64,000 nucleotides of DNA from the NCBI RefSeq assembly GCF_021491915.1, contig NZ_CP090836.1, positions 1 through 64,000 on the forward strand, given 5' to 3'. This DNA comes from Paracoccus everestensis. GTDB lineage: Bacteria > Pseudomonadota > Alphaproteobacteria > Rhodobacterales > Rhodobacteraceae. The notes below the pieces were generated by a model. It did no database searches, was not told where the DNA came from, and saw only the letters and a list, made by a program, of their open reading frames with translations. Below, in pieces: positions 20,882 to 28,959 of this stretch. Numbering within the stretch: position 1 is the stretch's first letter; every line of letters starts with the position of its first letter. Made by a program: the position numbers and the translations under genes.

Positions 20882-21487
20882 ATGATCGGCGCCATGAACA
20901 TCAGATCGCTCGCCCTTGCGCCCGCCCTTGTCCTTGGCCTCGCCTTTCCGGCCCTGGCCGAGAAAATTCCCTTGAACGAATTGTCGCGCTATCTGAACCG
21001 GATGACGACAGCGACCTCTGAATTCACGCAGGTCAACCCAGACGGTTCGATCTCGACCGGGACGGTCTATATCCAACGGCCCGGACGGGTGCGTTTCGAA
21101 TACAATAACGACAACACGCTGGTCATGGCATCGGGCGGAAACGTGGCGGTGTTCGATCCGAAATCCAGCGGGCCGCAACAATATCCGCTGTCGCAAACGC
21201 CGCTGTCGATCATCCTGGACGCCAACGTGAACTTGGGCCGCGCGAACATGGTGACGGCCCATACGGAAGCGAAGAACGCGACGGTTGTCACGGCGCAGGA
21301 TCCGCAAAACCCGCAATACGGCAATATCCAGATGGTCTTCACCGCCGCGCCGACGCAGTTGCGTCAATGGGTCGTGACCGATGACAGCGGCCAGAAGACC
21401 ACCGTGATCTTGGGCGAGATGCGCGAGGGCGGGTCGATCCCGGCATCGAAATTCTCGATCAACAACGAGGTGGCGCGGCGCAATTGA
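20882..21487 (+). CDS. lolA: Outer-membrane lipoprotein carrier protein LolA-like
   Basis: A 201-residue periplasmic protein with a signal peptide (cut near PALA-EKIPL) and the LolA fold sequence YLNRMTTATSEFTQVNPDGS followed by a GTVYIQRPGRVRFEYN block. LolA ferries lipoproteins from the LolCDE complex to the outer membrane. Two starts are possible, ATG at 20882 and ATG at 20894. The GGAAAGG ribosome-binding site is very close to the first and about 13 bases from the second, so the start is uncertain by four residues. It is divergent from the radical-SAM gene. Confidence 0.85.
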   Translation: MIGAMNIRSLALAPALVLGLAFPALAEKIPLNELSRYLNRMTTATSEFTQVNPDGSISTGTVYIQRPGRVRFEYNNDNTLVMASGGNVAVFDPKSSGPQQYPLSQTPLSIILDANVNLGRANMVTAHTEAKNATVVTAQDPQNPQYGNIQMVFTAAPTQLRQWVVTDDSGQKTTVILGEMREGGSIPASKFSINNEVARRN

Positions 21488-21496
21488 TCGGTGCCG

Positions 21497-21526
21497 GTGA
21501 TCGCATCAACGACGTTGATGGGTCAC
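21497..21526. promoter_or_regulatory. Dyad-symmetric element between lolA and the MFS gene
   Basis: CATCAACG-A-CGTTGATG is a perfect 8-bp inverted repeat around one base (21504-21520). It is extended outward by GTGA on the left and TCAC on the right, with one base of asymmetry. It could be an operator for the MFS transporter gene, which starts 78 bases downstream, or the stem of a terminator for lolA. There is no T tract, which favours an operator. Confidence 0.45.
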
Positions 21527-21603
21527 ATCACGATGCCGGGGCTTGATCTTCGGACGGGACAGGTTCAACGCTGACCGCGACCTTATGCCGCGCAGGTTCA
21601 GTC

Positions 21604-22851
21604 ATGACCACGTCCCGTTTGTTCACGCCCATCCTGATCGGCGGATCGCTGATCCTGCTGATCAACTTCGCCCTGCGGGCCAGCTTCGGCGTCTTCCAGA
21701 TCCCCATCGCCGCCGATTTCGGCTGGCCGCGCGCTGAATTCTCGTTGGCCATTGCCATCCAGAACCTGGCCTGGGGGATCGGGCAGCCGATCTTTGGCGC
21801 GCTTGCCGAACGCTGGGGCGACCGCTGGGCGATCATCCTGGGCGCGATCCTGTATTCGGCGGGGCTGATCCTGACATCCCTTGCGACCACGCCCGCGACG
21901 ATGCAGCTGCTGGAGGTGATGGTCGGCTTCGGCATTGCCGGCACGGGCTTTGGCGTCATCCTGGCCGTCGTGGGCCGGGCTGCCAGCGACGACAACCGCA
22001 GCCTTGCCCTGGGCGTCGCCACCGCAGCCGGATCCGCAGGCCAGGTCTTTGGCGCGCCCTTGGCCGAGGTTCTGCTGGGCTTCTATGCCTGGCAGACCGT
22101 TTTCGTGATCTTCGGCGTGATCGTGCTGTCCTGCCTGCTGTTCCTGCCGATGCTGGGCGATGGCAAGCCCGCCACCCGGTCCGAGCTTGAGGAAAGCCTG
22201 GGCAGCGTGCTGAAGCGCGCCTTCCGCGACCCGTCCTTTCTGATGATCTTCGTGGGCTTCTTTTCCTGCGGCTATCAGCTTGGCTTCATCACCGCGCATT
22301 TTCCCGCGATGGTGACGGAAATGTGCGGCCCGATCAGCCCCATGGGAACGCTGGCCAGCATCGGGATCACCACCACATCTGCCCTGGGCGCGGCGGCGAT
22401 CAGCCTGATCGGGATGGCCAATATCGCCGGGTCGATCTTCGCGGGCTGGCTGGGCAAGCGTTACACCAAGAAATACCTGCTGGCGGGCATCTATACCCTG
22501 CGCACCATCGCGGCGGCGGCCTTTATCCTGCTGCCGATCACGCCCATCAGCGTTGTCGTCTTTTCGCTGGTAATGGGGGCGTTGTGGCTGGCAACGGTGC
22601 CGCTGACCTCGGGGCTGGTCGCCTATATCTATGGGTTGCGCTACATGGGAACGCTGTATGGCTTCGTGTTCCTGTCCCACCAGATCGGATCCTTCCTGGG
22701 GGTCTGGCTGGGCGGCGCGCTGTATGACGCTTACGGCGACTATACCCTTGTCTGGTGGGTCGGTGTGGGCGTCGGCGCAATCAGCGCACTGATCCATCTG
22801 CCGGTGCGCGAGGCCCCGTCCCGCCTTCCGGCCACGGTTCCGGCGGTTTGA
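21604..22851 (+). CDS. MFS transporter
   Basis: A 415-residue major facilitator with twelve predicted hydrophobic segments. It has an MFS-like loop at ALAERWGDRWAI (about residue 65) and a second-half counterpart at AGWLGKRYTKKYL. The sequence resembles the monocarboxylate or oxalate-formate antiporter branch in tone, but the substrate is not inferable. It is alone on the plus strand, preceded by the dyad element at 21497-21526. Confidence 0.85.
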   Translation: MTTSRLFTPILIGGSLILLINFALRASFGVFQIPIAADFGWPRAEFSLAIAIQNLAWGIGQPIFGALAERWGDRWAIILGAILYSAGLILTSLATTPATMQLLEVMVGFGIAGTGFGVILAVVGRAASDDNRSLALGVATAAGSAGQVFGAPLAEVLLGFYAWQTVFVIFGVIVLSCLLFLPMLGDGKPATRSELEESLGSVLKRAFRDPSFLMIFVGFFSCGYQLGFITAHFPAMVTEMCGPISPMGTLASIGITTTSALGAAAISLIGMANIAGSIFAGWLGKRYTKKYLLAGIYTLRTIAAAAFILLPITPISVVVFSLVMGALWLATVPLTSGLVAYIYGLRYMGTLYGFVFLSHQIGSFLGVWLGGALYDAYGDYTLVWWVGVGVGAISALIHLPVREAPSRLPATVPAV

Positions 22852-22903
22852 CGGCGGCGGGCGGTGGTTCTAGGGTCCGGTCCTCGTCTTGCAGGATTCG
22901 CCC

Positions 22904-23593
22904 ATGACCAGCCCGACCCGCCACCATCCTTCGGAACGCGCCATCGCGATCCGCTATCAGCAGCGGTCAGCCGAGGTGAAGGCCTTGCAACGGCAATGCT
23001 ATGCCCTGGCCACGCTGCGGCTGCGCGCGGCGGTCGAGGCGAACGGCACCGGCAAGGGGCTGGCCGTGGTCAGCGACATCGACGAGACGATCCTGGACAA
23101 CACCGCCGTCATGGCGCACGCGATGACCCTGGGCGAGGCCCTGGACGGGTTCGAGACCTGGAAGCTGTGGGAACGCGAAGGGGCGCCGCATCTGCTGCCG
23201 GGGGCTGCGGATTTCTTTCATCTGGCGGACCGCTTGGGTGTCACGATCTTCTACGTCTCGGACCGGTTCGAGGAAAACAAGCTGGCGACCATCGCCACCC
23301 TTTCCCGCCTCGGCCTGCCCCAGGTTCATGCGGACCAGGTGCTGCTGTTCGGCCCGCCCAAATCCGAACGCCGCGCGGCCGTTGAACGGGACCACCGCAT
23401 CATCCTGCAACTGGGCGACACGCTGCACGATTTCCACGGCTGCTTTGCCGGGGCGACGTTGGATATCCAGCACCAACTGGCCGAAGATCACGCAGACCGC
23501 TTCGGCGAGGATTGGATCGTCTTTCCCAACGCCGCCCATGGCACCTGGATGGAAGCCGAACTGCGTCCCTGGGAGGCGCCCAAGCCCCGCTAG
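22904..23593 (+). CDS. HAD acid phosphatase / 5'-nucleotidase of the e(P4) type, apparently not exported
   Basis: A 229-residue HAD phosphatase. The catalytic DxD is VVSDIDETILDNT near residue 55, followed by WKLWEREGAPHLLPGAADFF and motif II-like IFYVSDRF. The C-terminal acidic motif is QLGDTLHDF. Relatives such as H. influenzae e(P4) are outer-membrane lipoproteins that dephosphorylate nucleotides. This one begins MTSPTRHHPSERAIA with neither a signal peptide nor a lipobox, so it may act in the cytoplasm. The frame also allows a TTG start at 22889, but the ATG at 22904 has an AGGA motif eight bases upstream. Confidence 0.8.
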   Translation: MTSPTRHHPSERAIAIRYQQRSAEVKALQRQCYALATLRLRAAVEANGTGKGLAVVSDIDETILDNTAVMAHAMTLGEALDGFETWKLWEREGAPHLLPGAADFFHLADRLGVTIFYVSDRFEENKLATIATLSRLGLPQVHADQVLLFGPPKSERRAAVERDHRIILQLGDTLHDFHGCFAGATLDIQHQLAEDHADRFGEDWIVFPNAAHGTWMEAELRPWEAPKPR

Positions 23594-24183
23594 TCGCCCA
23601 GGTGGCTGGCAATTGCCCGGCCAAGGGCAAAGGCCCGTTGTTCCAGAATCACCGGCGTTTCGCAGACATAGGTCAGCGATTGCTGGCGTTCGGTAAAGAT
23701 GCGCTGATCCCAGTCAAGCGCCTCCTCGGCCGCATCGATGGCATCGAAATCGGGATCGGTTGCGGTCTCCAGGTCGGCCATGGCGGCGCGGCGTTCCTCG
23801 ATCCGGCGGGCCATGTCCACCTGGCTGCGGCCATATCGGGCGATGCCGTCGATCAGCGCCGTCCGATCCGGTTCGATCTTGCCGAACACCGCCACCATCA
23901 GCGCAGTCAGTTCCGCATCGTCGGCCTGCGCCGCGAAATCCGCGATCTCGGCCTCGGCGTCTTCCAGCGGCAGGCGACGTTGTTCCAGCCGGGCGGCAAG
24001 GGCCTCGATCCGGGGATCGCGGGCCAGTTCGGCAATGCGGTCGTCGGGCGCAGGCCCGGTCCAGACCTGACCCAGCGACAGGTGCGGCTGCTTGCGCTGG
24101 ATGCAGGGCCAGTCGGGATCAATTCCGGCAGCCGGCCATGCAGGCCCGGCGGCGATGATCAGCGCCACGATGATGCGTTTCAT
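23590..24183 (-). CDS. Secreted protein of the PQQ-linked ABC operon, function unknown
   Basis: A 197-residue protein with a signal peptide (KRIIVALIIAAGPAWPAAG). The mature start DPDWPCIQRKQPHLSLGQVW is followed by a long helical, charged region (about residues 50-185) with coiled-coil character. Two Cys residues, one near the mature N-terminus and one near CETPVI at the C-terminus, could pair in the periplasm. The start is set at 24183, where the ATG overlaps the ABC permease stop as ATGA. It is the last gene of the operon. Its job is unknown; its place suggests a helper of the ABC system or of the PQQ dehydrogenase. Confidence 0.75.
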   Translation of the reverse strand: MKRIIVALIIAAGPAWPAAGIDPDWPCIQRKQPHLSLGQVWTGPAPDDRIAELARDPRIEALAARLEQRRLPLEDAEAEIADFAAQADDAELTALMVAVFGKIEPDRTALIDGIARYGRSQVDMARRIEERRAAMADLETATDPDFDAIDAAEEALDWDQRIFTERQQSLTYVCETPVILEQRAFALGRAIASHLGD

Positions 24184-25001
24184 CCTCTTTCCTTCCGTCT
24201 GGCCCACAGGCCCTTGGCGGGATCATACATGAACACGGCCCCGCCGAAAAAGACCGCAAGGCAGCCCGCCACAACGCCGAAGGCCTGCCAGTTCATCTCA
24301 AGGTAAAGCGCGAAGCGGATCAGTTCCACCGCATAGGTAAAGGGATTGGCCGCGCAGATGTCGTGCAAAAGGGGCGAGCTTTCGTTCATCCGCCACAGCG
24401 GATAAAGCGCCGAGGACGCAAAGAACATCGGGAAGATCACGAAGTTCATCACGCCCGCGAAATTCTCCAACTGTCGGATGGCCGATGACAGGAACAACCC
24501 CAGCGCCCCCAGCATCAGCCCCGACAGGACCAGCGCGGGAAAGACCGCGACATAGCCCCAGGCGGGCGGCCGGATGTCCCAGAACCAGGCGATCGCCAGA
24601 AACGTATAGGCCTGGATGATCGACACGATCACCCCTGCCATCAGCTTGGATCCCAGCAGGAACCAGCGGGGAAAGGGGCTGACCAGCAGCGTGCGCATTG
24701 CGCCCGTTTCGCGGTCATAGACCATCGACAGCGACGACTGCATCCCGTTGAACAACTGGATCATCGCGACAAGGCCGGGGGTCACATAGACCTCGTAAAG
24801 GACATAGGTCTGATAGGGCGGCGTGATCGACAGGCCCAGCACGGCCCTGAAGCCTGCCGCAAAGATGAACAGCCAGACCAGCGGGCGCACCAGGGCGGCC
24901 AGGAACCGCCCGCGCTGCTGGACAAAGCGCAGCGTTTCGCGCCAGGCAATGCCGCGAAAGGCGGTGGCCCAGGCGGCCGCAGGGAAACGACGTTCGCTCA
25001 T
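24180..25001 (-). CDS. ABC-2 type permease, PQQ alcohol dehydrogenase-linked system
   Basis: A 273-residue membrane protein with six hydrophobic segments and ABC-2 features, including the block MVYDRETGAMRTLLVSPFPRW that couples to the ATPase. ABC-2 permeases normally export. It overlaps the ATPase gene by four bases (ATGA) and the downstream secreted-protein gene likewise. The neighbouring substrate-binding protein is unusual for an exporter-type system. A similar set is found in the lanthanide-uptake (lut) clusters of methylotrophs, which is a parallel drawn from memory of gene content. Confidence 0.85.
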   Translation of the reverse strand: MSERRFPAAAWATAFRGIAWRETLRFVQQRGRFLAALVRPLVWLFIFAAGFRAVLGLSITPPYQTYVLYEVYVTPGLVAMIQLFNGMQSSLSMVYDRETGAMRTLLVSPFPRWFLLGSKLMAGVIVSIIQAYTFLAIAWFWDIRPPAWGYVAVFPALVLSGLMLGALGLFLSSAIRQLENFAGVMNFVIFPMFFASSALYPLWRMNESSPLLHDICAANPFTYAVELIRFALYLEMNWQAFGVVAGCLAVFFGGAVFMYDPAKGLWARRKERG

Positions 25002-25759
25002 GCGGCGGCCCCGGTCAGCGACAGAAAGGTCTGGGTCAGCCCCGAAGGCCCGGCAATGGCAGCCGTCTTTCCCTGGCTGAGAACGCGGCCCTTGTGCAGG
25101 ATCACCAAGTCGTCGTCGGGCTGGATTTCATCCATGATATGCGTGGCCCACAGCGCCGACACGCCTTCCGAGGCGATCAGGCGGCGTGTCAGAGCCAGAA
25201 CCTCGGCCCGGGATTTCACGTCCAGCCCCACCGTCGCCTCGTCCAGCAGCAAAAGATCGGGGCTGTGGATCAGGGCGCGGGCGATTTCCGCGCGCCGTTG
25301 CTGGCCCCCCGACAGGGCGGACACCCGGTCATGCGCGCGGCTTTCCAGCCCCACCTGGTCCAGCACCTTGTCGATGCGCGGTCGGGCCTTGGCGCGCGGT
25401 ATTCCGTGCAGCGCGGCGTGATAGGCTAGGTTCTGCGCCACCGACAAATCGGCGTCCAGGGCGCGGCTTTGGAACACCACGCCCAGGCGCGCCATGGCCT
25501 GGGCGGGATGGCGGCGCAAGTCGTATCCCGCCACCTCGATGCTGCCCGAGACATTGCTGTAAAGCCGCGTCACCAGCGAAAACAGCGTGGTCTTGCCCGC
25601 GCCGTTAACGCCCAGAAGGGCGGTAAAGCTGCCACGCGGGACGGCCAGCGACACATCGGCCAGCGCCTGGACCGAACCAAAGCGATGCGACAGGCCGGTG
25701 ATCCGCAGGGCATCGGCGGATGGGGGCAGAGCGCCCGCCTCCTGCGTGGAATCAGTCAA
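24998..25759 (-). CDS. ABC transporter ATP-binding protein, PQQ alcohol dehydrogenase-linked
   Basis: A 253-residue ABC ATPase. Walker A is GVNGAGKTTLFSLV, the signature is LSGGQQRRAEIARAL, Walker B is LLLLDEATVGLD, and the switch His is in WATHIMDEI. It matches the TIGR03864 type found beside PQQ-dependent alcohol dehydrogenases. It overlaps the small periplasmic gene upstream by eight bases and the permease downstream by four, so the operon is tightly coupled. Confidence 0.9.
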   Translation of the reverse strand: MTDSTQEAGALPPSADALRITGLSHRFGSVQALADVSLAVPRGSFTALLGVNGAGKTTLFSLVTRLYSNVSGSIEVAGYDLRRHPAQAMARLGVVFQSRALDADLSVAQNLAYHAALHGIPRAKARPRIDKVLDQVGLESRAHDRVSALSGGQQRRAEIARALIHSPDLLLLDEATVGLDVKSRAEVLALTRRLIASEGVSALWATHIMDEIQPDDDLVILHKGRVLSQGKTAAIAGPSGLTQTFLSLTGAAA

Positions 25760-26012
25760 GGGTCATGCTGGTGATGGTGAAATCGCCAGACAGCTTGATG
25801 TCGTACTGGCCAATCTCGCATTCAGCATCGTCCACCTCGAACAGGTCGGCGCGTTCCTTCTCCACCCCTTCCGGGCCAGGCTGACATCCGATCTTGGCCA
25901 GGGCTTCGGTTATGCTGGCCAGTTCCTGGTCTGATGCCATGTCATTGTCCTGCGCAAGCACAGGGGTGACGGCGCTGGCGATGATCGCGGCGCAAAGGAC
26001 GGATTTCAGCAT
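25752..26012 (-). CDS. Small secreted protein, PepSY-like
   Basis: An 86-residue protein with a signal peptide (MLKSVLCAAIIASAVTPVLA). The mature acidic part contains two Cys residues, which could form a disulfide, and ends in YDIKLSGDFTITSMTLD. The ending resembles a single PepSY-type strand pair, but that is weak. An AAGGGGAAA ribosome-binding site supports the start. It lies between the acidic protein and the ABC ATPase in the PQQ-linked operon. The function is unknown. Confidence 0.7.
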   Translation of the reverse strand: MLKSVLCAAIIASAVTPVLAQDNDMASDQELASITEALAKIGCQPGPEGVEKERADLFEVDDAECEIGQYDIKLSGDFTITSMTLD

Positions 26013-26023
26013 GGCATTTCCCC

Positions 26024-26596
26024 TTACTGGACGTTGAACACGGCCTGCTGGCTTTCGCCCGAAGATCCCGGCACCGACAATGTATAGCGTCCCGGCGTGA
26101 CTGCAATGAAACTGATCACCGCCGTGCCGGCATTGTCGAATTCGATGCTGTGGACACCCATCGGGCGGATTTCGATGTCGTTGATGACGATCTCATTGAT
26201 CCAGATCGACCGGAAGAAATCGCCGCCCGACAAGGCCAGTTCCTGGCTGCCATCGGCATTGATGGCGATGCGATAGAAGCCGCCCGACTTCAGGGTGTAT
26301 TCCCCGCCCGCGACCGGCTGCCCCGACGCCAGCGTCAGCGGCGCCAGGTCGGTGCGGTTGTCGCGCGCCATGATGCCCGAGAAGCCATAGTCGAACTTGC
26401 CCTTGGCGTCATAGGTGGCCGCAGCCTCGCCGCCGGCTTCTTCCTCTTCCTCGTCGTCGTCGTCTTCTTCGGTCGCCGCAGCGGCCTCGGGGGCCGCCTC
26501 AGACGCAGCGGCGCCTTCGGTGGCGGCGGCGTCCTGTGCTGCGGCGGGAACCGACAGGCCGGCCATGATCATCAGAACGGTCAGCAAACGGGTCAT
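26024..26596 (-). CDS. Secreted protein with Asp/Glu tract, XoxF-region operon
   Basis: A 190-residue protein with a signal peptide (RLLTVLMIMAGLSVPAAAQ). An Ala/Glu-rich stretch and an acidic run EEDDDDEEEEEAGGE follow (about residues 38-60). A folded beta-rich domain then spans about 75-190 (GGEYTLKSGGFYRIAINADG, GVHSIEFDNAGTAVISF, GRYTLSVPGSSGE). The last part looks like a cupredoxin- or immunoglobulin-like sandwich without an evident copper site. The acidic tract might bind cations, which is an inference. The start at 26596 has the ribosome-binding site AAGGAAA. The function is unknown. Confidence 0.75.
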   Translation of the reverse strand: MTRLLTVLMIMAGLSVPAAAQDAAATEGAAASEAAPEAAAATEEDDDDEEEEEAGGEAAATYDAKGKFDYGFSGIMARDNRTDLAPLTLASGQPVAGGEYTLKSGGFYRIAINADGSQELALSGGDFFRSIWINEIVINDIEIRPMGVHSIEFDNAGTAVISFIAVTPGRYTLSVPGSSGESQQAVFNVQ

Positions 26597-26631
26597 GGGT
26601 TTTCCTTCTTTGGTGAATAGGGTGGGCCGCA

Positions 26632-27597
26632 TCAATTGGGCGCGACGACGACGCCCCAGGGCTGCTGGCCTACGGGCACGGACTTGACGACTTCCTCGGA
26701 TGCCACGTCGATCACGGACACGTCGTTGGAATTGCCGTTGGTGGTGAACAGGTATTTCTCGTCGGGCGTGAAGGCCATCTGCCAGACCCGCTGGCCGACC
26801 AGCAGGTAATCCTTGACCTCGTCCGTTTCGCCGTCGATCACGGCCACGCGGTTCGACGGCCCGAGCGCCACGAAGACCTTCTTGCCGTCATTCGTCACGC
26901 GCACACCGACGGGCTGGATCGCTTCGGGCAGGACGCCCGGAACCTCGAACGTGATCTTGTTGGTGATCTGCTGGGTCGCGGGGTCGATCACGCTGATCGT
27001 GCCGCCGATCTCGGCGCTGACATACAGTTTCGTGCCGTCGTGGTTGTACTCGGCGAAGCGGGGGCGCGAATCGACCAGGACGTTGGCGACGATCTCGAAG
27101 GTGTCGGTATCGATGAAATGCGCCATGTTCGTCGTTTCCGACGTGTTGATGACGATCTTGCCGTCCGGGCTGACGCCCATGCCCTCGGGTTCGACGCCCA
27201 CGGGGATTTCGGCCAGCACCTGCTTGGTCTTCACATCGACCACGGTGACAAGGTTGTCATCCTCGTTCGCGACATACAGCGGGTTGCCGGACGGATGCAG
27301 CACGAACAGTTCGGGATCGGGGCCGGACGGCAGGGTATGCAATTCCTCCATCGTGTTCGGATCGAAGACCCGGACCAGGTTGTCGTCGGAGGCGCAAACG
27401 TAAAGCTCGGTTCCGTCGGGGGAAATGGTGATGCCGCGCGGGCGGTTGCCCACCGGATAGGTGCCGATCACCTCCAGCGTGTCGCTGTCCAGGACCGTGA
27501 CATCGTTGCCTTTTTCATTGGTGACGAAGACGCGGTTGGCAAGCGCCGGTTCCGCCAAAAGGGCAAATGCGGGGGCCAGGGCGAGGATATGCTTCAT
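26632..27597 (-). CDS. YVTN-type beta-propeller protein, PQQ-linked
   Basis: A 321-residue secreted beta-propeller with a signal peptide ending near EPALA. The repeat RVFVTNEKGNDVTVLDSDT recurs about every 42 residues, as in LYVCASDDNLVRVFD, LYVANEDDNLVTVVD and LFTTNGNSNDVSVIDV. This is the TIGR03866 type, PQQ-linked, usually with seven blades. Such proteins probably act as scaffold or electron-transfer partners; their precise role is unproven. The start at 27597 has a GAGAGG ribosome-binding site. It lies nine bases after the substrate-binding protein gene. Confidence 0.88.
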   Translation of the reverse strand: MKHILALAPAFALLAEPALANRVFVTNEKGNDVTVLDSDTLEVIGTYPVGNRPRGITISPDGTELYVCASDDNLVRVFDPNTMEELHTLPSGPDPELFVLHPSGNPLYVANEDDNLVTVVDVKTKQVLAEIPVGVEPEGMGVSPDGKIVINTSETTNMAHFIDTDTFEIVANVLVDSRPRFAEYNHDGTKLYVSAEIGGTISVIDPATQQITNKITFEVPGVLPEAIQPVGVRVTNDGKKVFVALGPSNRVAVIDGETDEVKDYLLVGQRVWQMAFTPDEKYLFTTNGNSNDVSVIDVASEEVVKSVPVGQQPWGVVVAPN

Positions 27598-27605
27598 GGA
27601 ACCTC

Positions 27606-28799
27606 TCAAAAGGAACATTCGGTTTCGGGACGGTCGATGCCCAGCGTATCCAGGGCACTGGTCTGGTGCAGATACTGGTCCTGCGGACTGACCGAGGTGG
27701 TCAGCAGCCCGGTGGTCAGCAGGATCGGCTGGCGGACCTGGTGGTCCCAGTCGCGCACGGTCAGTTTCCGGCCCTTGAAGCCCGCCACGTCGAACCCTTC
27801 CGACAGGATGAATTCGCGCAATTCCACCGGATCGGCGGACTGGGTGCGGGTTGCGGCCTCGCCTACAATGCGCAGGGCCAGCCAGGTCTGGTAATCTTCC
27901 TCTCGGATGGGTCGGTTCGCCAGGCGTTCGAAACGGTTCTGGTACTGCGTCCCGCCCCAGGCCTCCATCGCCGGGTGCCAGCTTCGCGGGACCAGGCCGG
28001 CCGATCCTGCCACGGGACGCGGATCCCAGGTCAGATAGGGCAGGTAAGGGGCAAAGATGTCGCTTTCGTCCGCCGCGATCAGGATGTCGTAATCGGGCGC
28101 ACGCTGCGTGAAGACCGGCATCTGTGCCTGGACCTGAACATGGCCCGAATCGGTGCTGCGGGCGCCGCCGGTATCTTCGTAAACGCGTTCCTCGACGATC
28201 TTGGCGCCGAACTTGGCGGCGGAACGGCGAAAGGCGGCGGCCAGGTTTTCATCCTCGGGGTGGCTGCCCTTGACCAGCAGCCAGTCGGGCCAGTTCTTCC
28301 ACATCAGGAACTGCGCTAGCCCGTCGGCCAGCATGGCGTGGCTGGGCGCGACATGGATGGTGTTCGCGCGGCAATCGGTCCCCCGCAAGGCATCGCCCCG
28401 CGCCCGGGCATTCAGCAGCATGGCGCGGTCACCTGCCTGGTCGGCCAGGGCCAGGGTCGTGGCGTCGTCGGCCAGGACCACGACGAACTGGATCCCCTCG
28501 GCCAGGATCCTGTCCAGTTCCGCGCCCGCCGTTTCGGGCGTAGCGGTGATCTCGAGCGCCTCGAAATCCTGGTTCATGAAGCGCCCAGTTGTGTCGTTGT
28601 CCTCGATCGCCAGGCGCGCGCCCGCGAATCCCAGATCCTCGACCGGCAGATCCAGCCGGGAAATGGGGGGCAATCTTTCCTCGTCCACGCGCAGCACGGC
28701 CGCGCGGATCTGCTGCATCTCGGGCTGAGGCTGCTGGGCTATGGCAGGCCCGGCCAGCACAGCGGCACCAGCCAAAAGTCCTATGATTCCCTTGAACAT
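27606..28799 (-). CDS. ABC substrate-binding protein, PQQ alcohol dehydrogenase-linked
   Basis: A 397-residue periplasmic binding protein of the TIGR03863 type (Leu/Ile/Val-like fold), with signal peptide IIGLLAGAAVLAGPAIAQ. Two alpha/beta lobes are visible (LGFAGARLAIEDNDTTGRF in the first, DWLLVKGSHPEDENLAAAF in the second). It is the first gene of the seven-gene ABC operon. What it binds is unknown. The pairing of a binding protein with an ABC-2 permease is the hallmark of this PQQ-linked family and may relate to metal or cofactor handling for XoxF. Confidence 0.88.
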   Translation of the reverse strand: MFKGIIGLLAGAAVLAGPAIAQQPQPEMQQIRAAVLRVDEERLPPISRLDLPVEDLGFAGARLAIEDNDTTGRFMNQDFEALEITATPETAGAELDRILAEGIQFVVVLADDATTLALADQAGDRAMLLNARARGDALRGTDCRANTIHVAPSHAMLADGLAQFLMWKNWPDWLLVKGSHPEDENLAAAFRRSAAKFGAKIVEERVYEDTGGARSTDSGHVQVQAQMPVFTQRAPDYDILIAADESDIFAPYLPYLTWDPRPVAGSAGLVPRSWHPAMEAWGGTQYQNRFERLANRPIREEDYQTWLALRIVGEAATRTQSADPVELREFILSEGFDVAGFKGRKLTVRDWDHQVRQPILLTTGLLTTSVSPQDQYLHQTSALDTLGIDRPETECSF

Positions 28800-28859
28800 T
28801 TTTCGTCTCCCTGCCTGTCATGTTGGGTCGCGGCGGGGCTTGGGACAAGACGGTTTATG

Positions 28860-28878
28860 TTCCCGGCGCGATCGGGAA
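28860..28878. promoter_or_regulatory. Inverted repeat in the divergent binding-protein/mxaD promoter region
   Basis: TTCCCG-N7-CGGGAA lies between the divergent starts of the PQQ-linked binding protein (28799) and the MxaD-like gene (28960). It is a perfect 6-bp dyad with a 7-base spacer. A shared activator could use it for both operons. No match to a known operator is claimed. Confidence 0.35.
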
Positions 28879-28959
28879 GATTTGGATCAATCTTATGTCG
28901 TATGGACGCGGGCGGGCGACTGGCGCATGGTCATGGGCGTTTGACAGAAAGCGGAACAG

